Shown here piece after piece: positions 8,984 through 17,163 of a stretch of 64,000 bases of DNA. A model generated the notes under the pieces. That model made no database searches, was not told the origin of the DNA, and saw nothing but the letters and a program-made list of their open reading frames with translations. The stretch spans positions 124,001 through 188,000 of the forward strand of contig JBFWRU010000004.1 in assembly GCA_050248735.1 (NCBI GenBank), in the 5' to 3' direction. The DNA comes from JACKFE01 sp050248735 (GTDB lineage: Bacteria; Nitrospirota; Nitrospiria; Nitrospirales; UBA8639). The translations under genes and the position numbers were made by a program. Position 1 is the first letter of the stretch. The number at the start of each line of letters is the position of its first letter.

Positions 8984-9761
8984 ATTGCTCGTTTCGTCAC
9001 CCTAGGGAAAACATGGAAACATTCAGAAGATCCAAAGCCCCACGCCTAAATTGTAATTATATATTCTTCCTTGACTCCAGCAATAAGGCATTATCTTAAA
9101 AGATCCTGTTCTCTTCCGACTCATCGCATCCCTTCATGGCCTTATCCCGTGGTCTTCCACCTTCCCATTGGTCCGGACGGGGTATTGCCATAAAAAAACA
9201 CTATTGGCATCAATATTGCTCACAGCTCTCTTGAACGCTCATTTCTTTCTTTTTTGGCAAAAATTCGTGCCAAAAGTACACAAGTGATGAATTAAACCGA
9301 CATCTATGGAAACAAGGGGCAAGAGTTTGAATGACAAAAAACCAGAATCCTAAAAAAGCAACCCTCGTTCTTTCCACCTGGGGACACCTTGGACCATCAG
9401 GGCTCATCGGAGAATGGGAATCCCGCTCTTCCGATCGTCATCCCTCTCCCAAGGATCGACGAAGCAAAGTTTCACCAGCAAAAAATCTTGAAAAAAAACC
9501 CGAAAATTCCCACGGAAATACCTAGTTCAGTACTTCCTGTACTTAGTCTTCAGAAAATCCCTCTGGTCCTACCCGATGCCATGGCATAGCCATATCTCTC
9601 ACTTTTCCTAACCCATCTCCCCCTGATCGGTTTAAGATTGACATTCTGATGTGGCGTTTCTCAGAAATTGAGGATTGCGCATAATGGGCAATTCTCGTAA
9701 GGTATGTGCCAACCTGGGGGCCTACACGCTCAGCGGTTCCATCCATTGACCCGATTCGCTC
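8984..9761. other. Long intergenic region before the exported-protein cluster
   Basis: These 778 bases hold no gene I can support; a 64-codon frame at 9331 has no Shine-Dalgarno and no protein-like pattern. The notable content is the inverted repeat at 9252-9275, listed separately. The promoter of the following gene at 9762 should lie here. Confidence 0.5.
9252..9275. promoter_or_regulatory. Perfect 8-bp inverted repeat, possible operator
   Basis: TTTTGGCA, an 8-nt spacer and TGCCAAAA form a symmetric site in the divergent region between the glycosyltransferase (start 8983) and the exported-protein cluster (start 9762). The symmetry fits binding of a dimeric regulator; with its poly-T side it might also act as a weak hairpin. 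No regulator is identified. Confidence 0.35.
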
Positions 9762-10934
9762 ATGAAACTCGCTCTGGCCAAAATCATCCTGGTGTTCGGC
9801 TATCTGGTGTTGATCACCACCCCCGCCATATCCGCACAACCGAATATTGTTCTGAGCCAAGCTTTGCATTTTCCGGCTCCGGATGGCTCCTCAGTTTTAC
9901 TCAGCCCAGGGAAATATTTTATTCAACAAGCGGGATCGACTGAATTGCGCCTCATGCCGGAAGGAGAACAAAGAGGGTCAGGAAAAGTCATCCAGGCCCA
10001 AGCATTGACCCATGAACAATACGAGTTGTTTTCGCCCATGGCACTGACCCGGCCACAAAAGAACGATGAATATCTTATTGAACTGTTGATGCCGGGAGGG
10101 ATTCGTTTGGCAGCCAAGGGCTCGACTCAAGCGCCCTCACCCTCCCCTCAACCTGCTTCAGCACCCGAGCCCTCATCTGTCCTGGAAATCCCTTCGTCAT
10201 CACCTCCCATCGTTTCGAAACCACCGGCGACCGTGTTTTCTCGTCCGATACAAATGCAGGAAGAGGAACCAGTACCGCTTGCTCTGGGTTCACCGACGCC
10301 GGTCACCCCACCTGCGTCTTCCCTGCCCTATCAAGCCCCTTCCGTATCATCAGCAGGAAAACGCCTTACTGTGGACCAGCAAGAAACGGGAAAAGATCCC
10401 ATTTTTCTTTCGGTACTCTCTCCCGATCACATCGGCCTCACGATCTTTGAACAGCCTGCGTTGTTTTGGTTCATTGGAAATCCCACGGATTATCCTGTGG
10501 ATGTCATGATCACGGATGAAAACAATACACAATTGCTCCTGGATGTCCGTATGCTTCCTCCGATTCGTCCCGGCATTCATAAAGTGGAGTTAAAAGATTA
10601 CGGCATTAAACTCCAGCCGAATACCACCTATCAGTGGAAGGTCATGTTGCAAGGAGCCACGCAAGGAGATTCGCTTGTGACGAGCGGCTGGATCATGCGA
10701 GTCAATCCGCCGTCCAATCTGGTCACGATCCCCGATCAACCCTCGATGCAGACCGCTCCCTTTGAACAATTCGTGGAAGCCGGCCTTTGGTATGATGCCT
10801 TGTGGGCCCTCTCAGAACGCATTCAATCGGATTCCTTGAAAGGCCCCTATCTTGAGCAACGGGCAAGCCTCCTTGAGCAGGTTGGCCTGTTACCACCAGC
10901 GGAACTTGACCGGTCCCGCAGACCCTCCCCTTAA
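9762..10934 (+). CDS. Shared-module exported protein with C-terminal DUF928-like domain
   Basis: A 390-residue exported protein. After a signal peptide (1-24, ending ISA) comes the shared N-terminal module (about 26-128): ALHFPAPDGSSVLLSPGKY, then a LRLMPEG strand, and LLMPGGIRLAAKGS closing it. A Pro/Ser-rich linker (about 130-200) leads to a DUF928-like domain (about 205-385), recognised by LSPDHIGLTIFEQP, FWFIG, KVELKDYGIKLQPNTTYQWK, SGWIMRV and GLWYDALWAL, ending with a LLEQVGL motif as in cyanobacterial DUF928 proteins. DUF928 has no known function. It is the first gene of an all-exported + strand run that includes the VgrG-like gene. No strong Shine-Dalgarno precedes the ATG. Compared with the other module members it lacks the final SGxRSR signature, so it is the most divergent. 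Confidence 0.8.
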   Translation: MKLALAKIILVFGYLVLITTPAISAQPNIVLSQALHFPAPDGSSVLLSPGKYFIQQAGSTELRLMPEGEQRGSGKVIQAQALTHEQYELFSPMALTRPQKNDEYLIELLMPGGIRLAAKGSTQAPSPSPQPASAPEPSSVLEIPSSSPPIVSKPPATVFSRPIQMQEEEPVPLALGSPTPVTPPASSLPYQAPSVSSAGKRLTVDQQETGKDPIFLSVLSPDHIGLTIFEQPALFWFIGNPTDYPVDVMITDENNTQLLLDVRMLPPIRPGIHKVELKDYGIKLQPNTTYQWKVMLQGATQGDSLVTSGWIMRVNPPSNLVTIPDQPSMQTAPFEQFVEAGLWYDALWALSERIQSDSLKGPYLEQRASLLEQVGLLPPAELDRSRRPSP

Positions 10935-11293
10935 CTTCGCTTCAATCTATCGAGCGCTGCCCACCGAGCTCCCGCAGTCCTCCGACGTTTGCTCCAGAAT
11001 CATCCCTTCACTTTCTCAAGCTTCCCCCATGCCTTCGTGTTAGCCACAAATTCTTACCATTAAATACGTAATGCCGTGCTACTGATCAATAGTAATCAAG
11101 GGGGTTAAGAGAAATGTCCTCAGGTCCCTCTCTTTTTTAAGCCTACATCGGTACACTGACCCTTGGCTTTTTTCAAAAATTCAGGCAAAAGCAACATCCA
11201 GGATGAACCGAATGCCAACACAGCACGACTGACCCCATAACACACCGCACGAGATAGCGGTATCGAAAACAGGGCTTGTTCGAAGGAGGCCCC
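10935..11293. other. Intergenic with weak terminator-like hairpin
   Basis: There is no gene in these 359 bases. Around 11107-11138 a short AAGAGA/TCTCTT stem with a 14-18 nt loop is followed by a run of six T, compatible with a weak terminator of the DUF928-like gene. A segment near 11170-11190 (CAAAAATTC followed by GGCAAAAG) resembles part of the inverted repeat at 9252-9275, which could mean a shared regulatory site. Confidence 0.35.
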
Positions 11294-11908
11294 ATGCATG
11301 TCTTCATGACTAGCGCATTGATCATAATATTCCTGCCCTCATCATTGGCCCAAGCTGCCGATCCTCATCTCACCAAGCAAATCACTGTTTTGCAGCAACA
11401 AGCAGTTTTCCCCCAACAAGAACTGAATCGATTAAAGAATGTCATAACCGTGGGACCAGATGACACCACCCGAATCACCGCTCAACGACATACGCAGACA
11501 GTGACCAGTGGTCATGCGGAAACGGATATTGGGGAAAATCAACATCTTCGGATCAAGGGATTGTCCACCGAAGCCATAGGAGAAAGCCACTCCACCATGG
11601 TCGGCACGGATCAAACCGAATCAAGAGGGCAGGATCTGGTTCAGAAAATCGGAAAAAATAGTTTTCAAAATGCCGGGTTGAACGTCAACATCGAAGCCGG
11701 GAAACGCATGATCATTTCCGCAGGCAATCAACTGATCTTGCGAACCGGCCAAGCATCGATCGTCCTCAACAAAAACGGAGATATCTCCATTGAGGGCAAA
11801 GACATCCGGATGAAAGGATCGGTAATGTCATCATCTAAAGACTCAAAGGTCACAACGAACAAACTACCGACAAACAATATTATCCCTCGCCTACCGTTAA
11901 ACCGGTAA
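11294..11908 (+). CDS. Sec-exported VgrG needle-like (C-terminal beta-helix) protein
   Basis: A 204-residue protein. It begins with a signal peptide (1-21, ending AQA), then a short heptad-like coiled coil (about 24-46, LTKQITVLQQQ onwards). The rest matches the C-terminal needle of VgrG/gp5 proteins (DUF2345-like): strand-turn repeats such as TVTSGHAETDIGENQHLRIKG, then QKIGKNSFQNAG, and the diagnostic end SAGNQLILRTGQASIVLNKNGDISIEGKDIRMKGS. In type VI and related systems this part trimerises into a beta-helical spike. Here it is a separate polypeptide with its own export signal. The start at 11294 has GAAGGAGG 4 nt upstream. It lies 25 bases before a second protein of the same plan. Cytoplasmic loading on a tail tube would be impossible for a Sec-exported protein, so the site of assembly must differ from classical systems. 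Confidence 0.85.
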   Translation: MHVFMTSALIIIFLPSSLAQAADPHLTKQITVLQQQAVFPQQELNRLKNVITVGPDDTTRITAQRHTQTVTSGHAETDIGENQHLRIKGLSTEAIGESHSTMVGTDQTESRGQDLVQKIGKNSFQNAGLNVNIEAGKRMIISAGNQLILRTGQASIVLNKNGDISIEGKDIRMKGSVMSSSKDSKVTTNKLPTNNIIPRLPLNR

Positions 11909-11933
11909 GGACTTGAAATCAAGGAGACCCTAA

Positions 11934-12470
11934 ATGAACAAAATGACATTGGTTCTTGTCACCATCATGGTGGTTTCACAATTTGCAATGACGTTCGCGG
12001 CCGATCCCAGCATCCGGCAGGCCCCTTCGCGTCCCATGGCCCCACAACGGGGAGGCACCATCCCGCAGGTGCAATTGACCCCTGATTTTCTCTACCAACA
12101 AATTACTGCGCTGCAACAGCAAGTCGCCAACCTTCAAGGCCAGGTCAACCTTCTGCGATCCGTCGTTCAAATCAGTCAGAATAGCACAACGATTCAGGCT
12201 GAGAACCTCAGCCTGAACGCGGCAAAAACACTGACCCTGACTTCCGGTAAGCAGACCAATCTGAGTGCGAGCGATGATTTGAAACTCCTCAGCGGAAAAA
12301 CCCTTTCGTTAAAAGGAGGGAAGGATGTCACGGCTGAAGGTGCCAGCCAAATAAAACTGAAAGCGCCGCTGATCAAACTCAACGACGGCACCAAAGGTAT
12401 CGCGTTACAAAACAGTCCGGTGGCAGGCGGAAAGGTTATATCGGGGAGCACTACCGTATTTGCGAAATAG
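11934..12470 (+). CDS. Second Sec-exported needle-like protein with coiled coil
   Basis: A 178-residue protein laid out like its upstream neighbour. It has a signal peptide (1-22, ending TFA), a Pro-rich stretch, a clear coiled coil (about 46-70, LYQQITALQQQVANLQGQ and on) and a C-terminal part of short beta repeats rich in S, T, G and K: TIQAENLSLNAAKTLTLTSG, DDLKLLSGKTLSLKGG, IKLKAPLIKLNDG. These repeats look like the terminal VgrG/gp5 beta-helix. The shared QQITxLQQQ coil after the signal makes the two genes probable paralogues. AAGGAG lies 7 nt before the ATG. The 25-base gap to the upstream gene implies co-transcription. The coiled coil could drive trimerisation in the periplasm or outside; its exact role is unknown. 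Confidence 0.8.
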   Translation: MNKMTLVLVTIMVVSQFAMTFAADPSIRQAPSRPMAPQRGGTIPQVQLTPDFLYQQITALQQQVANLQGQVNLLRSVVQISQNSTTIQAENLSLNAAKTLTLTSGKQTNLSASDDLKLLSGKTLSLKGGKDVTAEGASQIKLKAPLIKLNDGTKGIALQNSPVAGGKVISGSTTVFAK

Positions 12471-12557
12471 GTTTGGACAAATGCCAATCCGTCAATACTT
12501 GATGAGGTCCTACAACACTCACCGGGCACTTAACCCCATTTTCTGGGAGGAAAACCA

Positions 12558-14072
12558 ATGAATTCACGAACACCTTTTCTGTATGTACCCCTCGTTTTTC
12601 TCCTTATGGCATTGGTGTATGCCTGCACGATTCCTCAGCCCACTCAGACAACCGGAGTAAGCTCGTCTATCATGCAAATCGACCGGGAAACGCATTTCCT
12701 TACTCCTGCGGGAGAAGATGTCGTGGTGTTTCCCGGAGCCTATCTCGTGAAAGCCGAGAAGGAGGGACTACGCCTCATCGCCGAGGAAGGGACCGGTTCG
12801 GAATCATTGGTAATCGAAGCCACGAGCCAAACACACGATCAAAAACTTTCTGGGCCAACGGCCTTATCGATCTCGGAACAGGAAGATGAACAGGTCGTCC
12901 TACTACTGCTGCCGGACGGAAAAGGGTGGGAAGCCACGGGCAGCCACAGCGGTGTAATCTCCAGAGCCGCTCCCCGCCCCAAGACTCCGCAATCCCGCAT
13001 ACGACAAGTGATCAACATGAAGAATAAAGTCCTCATTCCCAAGCAGGCTCTTATTCTCTCGGCTATGTCGGTTCGGTATGCGACTTTGGATAAAACTTTT
13101 CAAGGCTCACAAAATCGAACCTCATGGCGATTGCCGGTGAGCGATACCGTGGACAATGCCAGTTTTACCTTCGTGTGGTCAGGTGCTCCCACGCCTCCAA
13201 CCCAGATTCCCGAAATCAACCAAATCGTTAAAAATAAAGGGTGTTGCCTAACTCTGTTCCTCGATAACCAACCTCACACGTGGACACCACCTCCTCCCTC
13301 GCACGGAGGGCAACCCCTTGTAAAGACCTCCTTTACAGCATCGTCTGACCGTGGCGGAAATTTGATCACCACGGTTCACCTGGCGAATGCACGTTCCAAG
13401 CAATGGCCTAAAAATATCAGACTCGCCATTGCCAGCGGGAAAAACCAGTGGCAATCCACGGAATCCAAAGTATATGCCAATGCGGTCAGTTATTACGCAT
13501 CGGAACTCCATCCTATTTTCTCACATGAACGGTGTACCACATGCCACTCCCTTGGAGACCGTCCCGCCATCGTGGCCATGCATGAATCGCGACTGGGAGC
13601 GGGAGCCTATCCCGACGTGGAGGATGCCAGACCTCACAACCCGGATTTTTGTGGAGGTTGCCATAACATCCCTCCAGGATCCGACCATACGGATGTCAAT
13701 TTAAACAATGAATGGTTTTCGCCAGCCGCGGTTCAAGGAATTAATTGGCAGGGATGGGATGCCGGTCTGGTCTGCAATAAAGTCACAGGGCCCTTCACCA
13801 ATAAGGATGGAGTCACAGGCGCTCCTTTCGATGCCCAAACCTTCCATCATCATTTCCATGATGACCCGCGAATACTTTGGGCGGTCTCAAGTGGATGGGT
13901 TCCTTTTGGACGTCCCGATTTAGCCGTTCCCATGAAGAACAATTTACAAGGTTGGTTTAACAAGGTGGACCCATGGGTGGAAGCCGGCACCCCGTGCCCT
14001 CAATCACTGTTCTTTCAAATTCCCGGCCGGATTCAACCGGGACAATTAACCATTCCACCACGACATCAGTGA
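12558..14072 (+). CDS. Shared-module lipoprotein with two c-type haem sites
   Basis: A 504-residue lipoprotein (signal ending LVYAC at residue 23). The shared module spans about 38-145: THFLTPAGEDVVVFPGAYLVKAE, then LLLLPDGKGWEATGSHSGV. A middle region (about 165-300) of beta character follows. The C-terminal part contains two CxxCH haem-attachment motifs, C326-TT-C329-H330 and C365-GG-C368-H369, and a His-rich HHHFHDD segment, with further Cys near the end. It should therefore be a periplasmic or outer-surface di-haem protein. The spacing and FCGGCHN resemble multihaem cytochrome domains, but I cannot name the family. GGGAGG lies 7 nt before the ATG. It follows the two needle-like genes on the same strand by 87 bases. 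Electron transfer or redox sensing is possible; no partner oxidoreductase is nearby. Confidence 0.8.
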   Translation: MNSRTPFLYVPLVFLLMALVYACTIPQPTQTTGVSSSIMQIDRETHFLTPAGEDVVVFPGAYLVKAEKEGLRLIAEEGTGSESLVIEATSQTHDQKLSGPTALSISEQEDEQVVLLLLPDGKGWEATGSHSGVISRAAPRPKTPQSRIRQVINMKNKVLIPKQALILSAMSVRYATLDKTFQGSQNRTSWRLPVSDTVDNASFTFVWSGAPTPPTQIPEINQIVKNKGCCLTLFLDNQPHTWTPPPPSHGGQPLVKTSFTASSDRGGNLITTVHLANARSKQWPKNIRLAIASGKNQWQSTESKVYANAVSYYASELHPIFSHERCTTCHSLGDRPAIVAMHESRLGAGAYPDVEDARPHNPDFCGGCHNIPPGSDHTDVNLNNEWFSPAAVQGINWQGWDAGLVCNKVTGPFTNKDGVTGAPFDAQTFHHHFHDDPRILWAVSSGWVPFGRPDLAVPMKNNLQGWFNKVDPWVEAGTPCPQSLFFQIPGRIQPGQLTIPPRHQ

Positions 14073-14259
14073 AGGAGAACGCAATACAAGTTGCCTATAA
14101 ATAATAGAAGAGACAATCTGGACCAAGGATAGCGGTCGATCACATTGGCCGCTTCCCTCAAACTGAGTGAGGCTGCAGAAACATTTTCGACAATGCCAGT
14201 CCCGGAAGCCTTAAATTTTCATATTCATTCGTTAATTTGCCTTGAGAACAGGAGCCGTT

Positions 14260-15249
14260 ATGCAAACACAAAAAGAATCCATTTTTTTATGGCTGACAGG
14301 AGCTACCCTCGCTCTTATTGCCTTGGCACCCTCGGCATCATTCGCCCACACAATGGTCACTCTCGAGCAACCGGTGCATTTCACGAACGCCGAGGGCAGT
14401 GACGTGGTCCTTCAAGCCGGAGAGTATGCAGTCGAACCCGCAGAGGAGTGGCTACAAATCACCCCCAGCCAAGGGCAAGCCGTGGATGCCATGTTACTCG
14501 AAGCCCAAATAGGGAATCATGAAGAATCTCTGACAACTCCCCTGGCGGTATCGGCAGAAGGAGAACAAGCCGACACGTATCATCTGGCCTTGCTCTTGCC
14601 TGATGGCAAACGGCAGGAAGCCATCGGCAGTTACAGCGGCGTCCGCTCTCGAGCCGCGATCTCCTCATTAACGCTTCAACGAATACGAGCTTTGGCCGCT
14701 GCAAAGCAGAGTAGTTCAAACCGTAGCCCTGAATTTGTCACCCCCACCTTCGGGGGCAGCGGGGGCAACCAGTCCTATAACCTTGATTGCGGACCAGGGG
14801 CTGTGATGGTTGGAATTCTTGGCAAGACTGGAAGCTGGATAGACGCGATTGGCGTCATTTGCCAACAAGTAAATCCAGACGGTCAATTGGGAGCGGAATT
14901 TACCACCAGAACGGTAGGAGGAACCGGCGGAGCAACGAAAAGTGATCGATGTCCATCTGGCTCGGTAGTGGGAAGCTTTTCTGCGAGGACAGGCTCCTTT
15001 GTGGAAAGAACTTTCATGAAGTGCCTGGGGTGGGATCAACCCAATAAGCGGCCAATTCCGCTGGGTTCAAACCATACCCTTACTGTCGGAAATACTGTTG
15101 AAATTGGACCGGGTTACACGGGGAATCTCCTAAATCTCCCTAATCAAGGATTTGATTGTCCCCTTCCTAAAGTTGGTAAAGCATTGCGGGGGAGATATGG
15201 CGTCTACATCGACAGCATACGGTTCGTCTGCGACGACTGGGATCAATAA
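14260..15249 (+). CDS. Shared-module exported protein with jacalin-like lectin repeats
   Basis: A 329-residue exported protein with a signal peptide (about 1-29, ending SFA). The shared module (about 32-140) is a clean copy: TLEQPVHFTNAEGSDVVLQAG, EEWLQI, LLLPDGKRQEAIGSYSGVRSR. After a short linker come two tandem beta units: FGGSGGNQ leading to CGPGAVMVGILGKTGSWIDAIGV, then VGGTGGAT leading to CPSGSVVGSFSARTGSFVERTF. These are the repeat type seen in jacalin-like and related bacterial surface proteins, each with paired Cys that may form a disulfide. The final 70 residues form another Cys-containing unit that ends DSIRFVCDDW. Carbohydrate binding is likely but unproven. The ATG at 14260 follows AGGAG by 5 nt. 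A perfect hairpin lies just after the stop. Confidence 0.82.
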   Translation: MQTQKESIFLWLTGATLALIALAPSASFAHTMVTLEQPVHFTNAEGSDVVLQAGEYAVEPAEEWLQITPSQGQAVDAMLLEAQIGNHEESLTTPLAVSAEGEQADTYHLALLLPDGKRQEAIGSYSGVRSRAAISSLTLQRIRALAAAKQSSSNRSPEFVTPTFGGSGGNQSYNLDCGPGAVMVGILGKTGSWIDAIGVICQQVNPDGQLGAEFTTRTVGGTGGATKSDRCPSGSVVGSFSARTGSFVERTFMKCLGWDQPNKRPIPLGSNHTLTVGNTVEIGPGYTGNLLNLPNQGFDCPLPKVGKALRGRYGVYIDSIRFVCDDWDQ

Positions 15250-15255
15250 ATCAGG

Positions 15256-15285
15256 AATTCCCTCTATCCATAGATAGAGGGAATT
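15256..15285 (+). terminator. Perfect 13-bp hairpin between lectin-like and VgrG-like genes
   Basis: AATTCCCTCTATC and its exact complement flank a CATA loop, starting 6 nt after the lectin-like gene. There is no U-tract, so it may terminate poorly or act to stabilise or process the mRNA ahead of the VgrG-like gene. Confidence 0.5.
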
Positions 15286-15386
15286 GAAGAGCATGCCAGG
15301 CCGACATTTCAGTATCCGGCCTAGCCCCTTTCCTGGATAAGCGGCGTTTGAATATGACTCTGGCTTGAGGCAAAAGGAGGAAACTG

Positions 15387-17006
15387 ATGAAAAAACAATT
15401 TGCACTGGCCGTGGGAATATTGGCCTTGATTCTGAGCCATCCCCCTTCGACGAGTGCCGCTACCAATCCTGACCTGGAGTCTTTCGAGCAGGCCAGAGTC
15501 ATCCGATTTACCGGAACGGAGCGCCTGTCACAGCCGTTTTCGTTTGATATTGAAGTCACCATTACAAATCCCGCCCTCAATTTTTCCAGTGTGGTAGGGC
15601 AACCCCTGCAGATACAGGTGGCGCCGGGCAGACGTGCATCCGGCATGGTGGAAAACATTGAACAGATGGGAGTGTCTGGCCGACAGGGCCAGTATCGCGT
15701 GCGGATCGTTCCCGGCCTGAACCGGTTGGCCTACCGCATCGGGAACCGAACTTTTGGAGACATGAATCCGATGCAAGTCGTGACGGCTCTTCTGAATGAG
15801 GCGGGGATTTCCGGTCTTGAAGCCAGGCTGAACGGTCCGATGTCGGCTGAAGAAATTATCATGCAGTATCAGGAATCCGATTTGGCCTTTCTTTCACGCA
15901 TTCTGGAGAATGAGGGCATTCATTACCATTTCGAGCTGGCACCGTCCGGAGAAAAAGTCGTGTTGGGTGATTCCAACAACGCCTTCCCGATCCTGCCACC
16001 GGGGAAACTGGTGTTTGGCGAACAAACCACCCCATCGATCACCGCTTTTTCAAGAGGACAGGCCGTGCATTCCGGCCACGTGCAGGCAGGCGACTTCAAT
16101 TGGAGAACACCCCAAGCCAATATGACGGCAGCCGTTCAAACACCCCTCTTTTCCGATCTGACTGAAGGGGTCTTCCCGGCATCCGTCGACACGCAACAAG
16201 AATCTCAGCAACATGCCGCCATACGGCTGGGCGCACGCGTGACCGAAGGGCAATCGTGCCGGGGGGAATCCACCTATCCCCAACTGCAACCCGGATATCG
16301 CTTTTTACTGGCCGGCCATCCGCGAAACGATTTCAATCAGGAATATGTGATTACCGGCGTCAACCACGAGGGCACCTTAAAAGGCTATCGCAATACCTTC
16401 ACCTGCCTGCCTGCCAATGTGGCATTCCGTCCTTCCCCGCTCACCCCGCAACCCCAAATTGCCGGAGTCCTGCCTGCCATCGTGGTGGGACCGCAAGGGG
16501 AGACCAAGTTTGTCGATGAATTTGGCCGGGTCCGTGTGCGATTTCCATGGCTGAATCCTTCCGCCGGCAACAGTACCCAAGGGGATGCCGGTTGGGTTCG
16601 AGTGGCGCAGATCGCCACCGGTGCCGGAAACACATCCATGTGGATTCCAGACATCGGAGACGAAGTGCTCGTGGCGTTCGAACACGGCGATCCTCATCGG
16701 CCTGTCATCATCGGAGACGTCTGGAACGGGAACGATCCTCCGCCGGTTCAACTTCCCCATAACAAAACACAGACCATATTGCGTAGTATGTCCATCCCGG
16801 GCGGGACGATTCCTCTTGAACTGGTCATGGAAGCCGCAGCCGGGCAAGAAGAACTTACCCTTCGGGTGGGAAATCAGTTTATTCAATTGAATCCGAAAGG
16901 TATTGTGGCCTCCTCAACCATTCAGACTCAGAGCCCCACAATTAAAAAATTCCCACCCCCCGCGGCACTCAAGACCCCGACGCGTCCCCTCGTGCCAAGG
17001 CGATAG
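15387..17006 (+). CDS. VgrG-like spike protein carrying a Sec signal peptide
   Basis: A 539-residue protein of the VgrG/Rhs-Vgr family, the spike of type VI and other contractile systems. Residues 1-25 form a classical signal peptide (MKK, hydrophobic core, STSA cleavage site), firmly included because AAAGGAGG lies 6 nt before this ATG. The gp27-like part spans about 35-350, with QESDLAFLSRILENEGIHYHFE as the signature. The gp5 OB-fold is at about 365-455 (VDEFGRVRVRFPWLN, GWVRVAQ, MWIPDIGDEVLVAFEHGDPHRPVIIG). The NKTQTILRS element follows. The protein ends soon after LRVGNQFIQLNPKG and so lacks the long needle; two needle-like proteins are encoded at 11294 and 11934 instead. No sheath, tube, baseplate or ATPase gene is in the window. 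Known VgrGs are cytoplasmic, so an exported one suggests a different, extracytoplasmic use. Confidence 0.92.
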   Translation: MKKQFALAVGILALILSHPPSTSAATNPDLESFEQARVIRFTGTERLSQPFSFDIEVTITNPALNFSSVVGQPLQIQVAPGRRASGMVENIEQMGVSGRQGQYRVRIVPGLNRLAYRIGNRTFGDMNPMQVVTALLNEAGISGLEARLNGPMSAEEIIMQYQESDLAFLSRILENEGIHYHFELAPSGEKVVLGDSNNAFPILPPGKLVFGEQTTPSITAFSRGQAVHSGHVQAGDFNWRTPQANMTAAVQTPLFSDLTEGVFPASVDTQQESQQHAAIRLGARVTEGQSCRGESTYPQLQPGYRFLLAGHPRNDFNQEYVITGVNHEGTLKGYRNTFTCLPANVAFRPSPLTPQPQIAGVLPAIVVGPQGETKFVDEFGRVRVRFPWLNPSAGNSTQGDAGWVRVAQIATGAGNTSMWIPDIGDEVLVAFEHGDPHRPVIIGDVWNGNDPPPVQLPHNKTQTILRSMSIPGGTIPLELVMEAAAGQEELTLRVGNQFIQLNPKGIVASSTIQTQSPTIKKFPPPAALKTPTRPLVPRR

Positions 17007-17036
17007 AGTCATCCGGTGAGAAGGAGGCATTGAGTC

Positions 17037-17108
17037 ATGCCAAGAATTTTCTCGAATGTGCTTTCAATGTGCCGGAGCAAACGTGTAGGAGGATCTCGCG
17101 TAAGCTAA
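17037..17108 (+). CDS. Possible 23-residue micro-ORF
   Basis: An ATG with a good GAAGGAGG site about 9 nt upstream opens a 23-codon frame (MPRIFSNVLSMCRSKR and on, then TAA). It sits 30 bases after the VgrG-like stop and 55 bases before the next gene. It is basic and has one Cys. It may be a translated leader or a chance site; nothing identifies a function. Confidence 0.25.
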   Translation: MPRIFSNVLSMCRSKRVGGSRVS

Positions 17109-17163
17109 ACAATTATTTTTCCAAATGCGATTTTTTTCACCACACTTGCTTAGGAGGTTTGCA

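Noticed and set aside
9331..9525. 64-codon frame in the long intergenic region
   Set aside because: It has no Shine-Dalgarno, a composition unlike proteins and low-complexity charged content.
10852..11043. 63-codon frame overlapping the end of the DUF928-like gene
   Set aside because: Its first part overlaps the real gene out of frame, and it has no ribosome-binding site.
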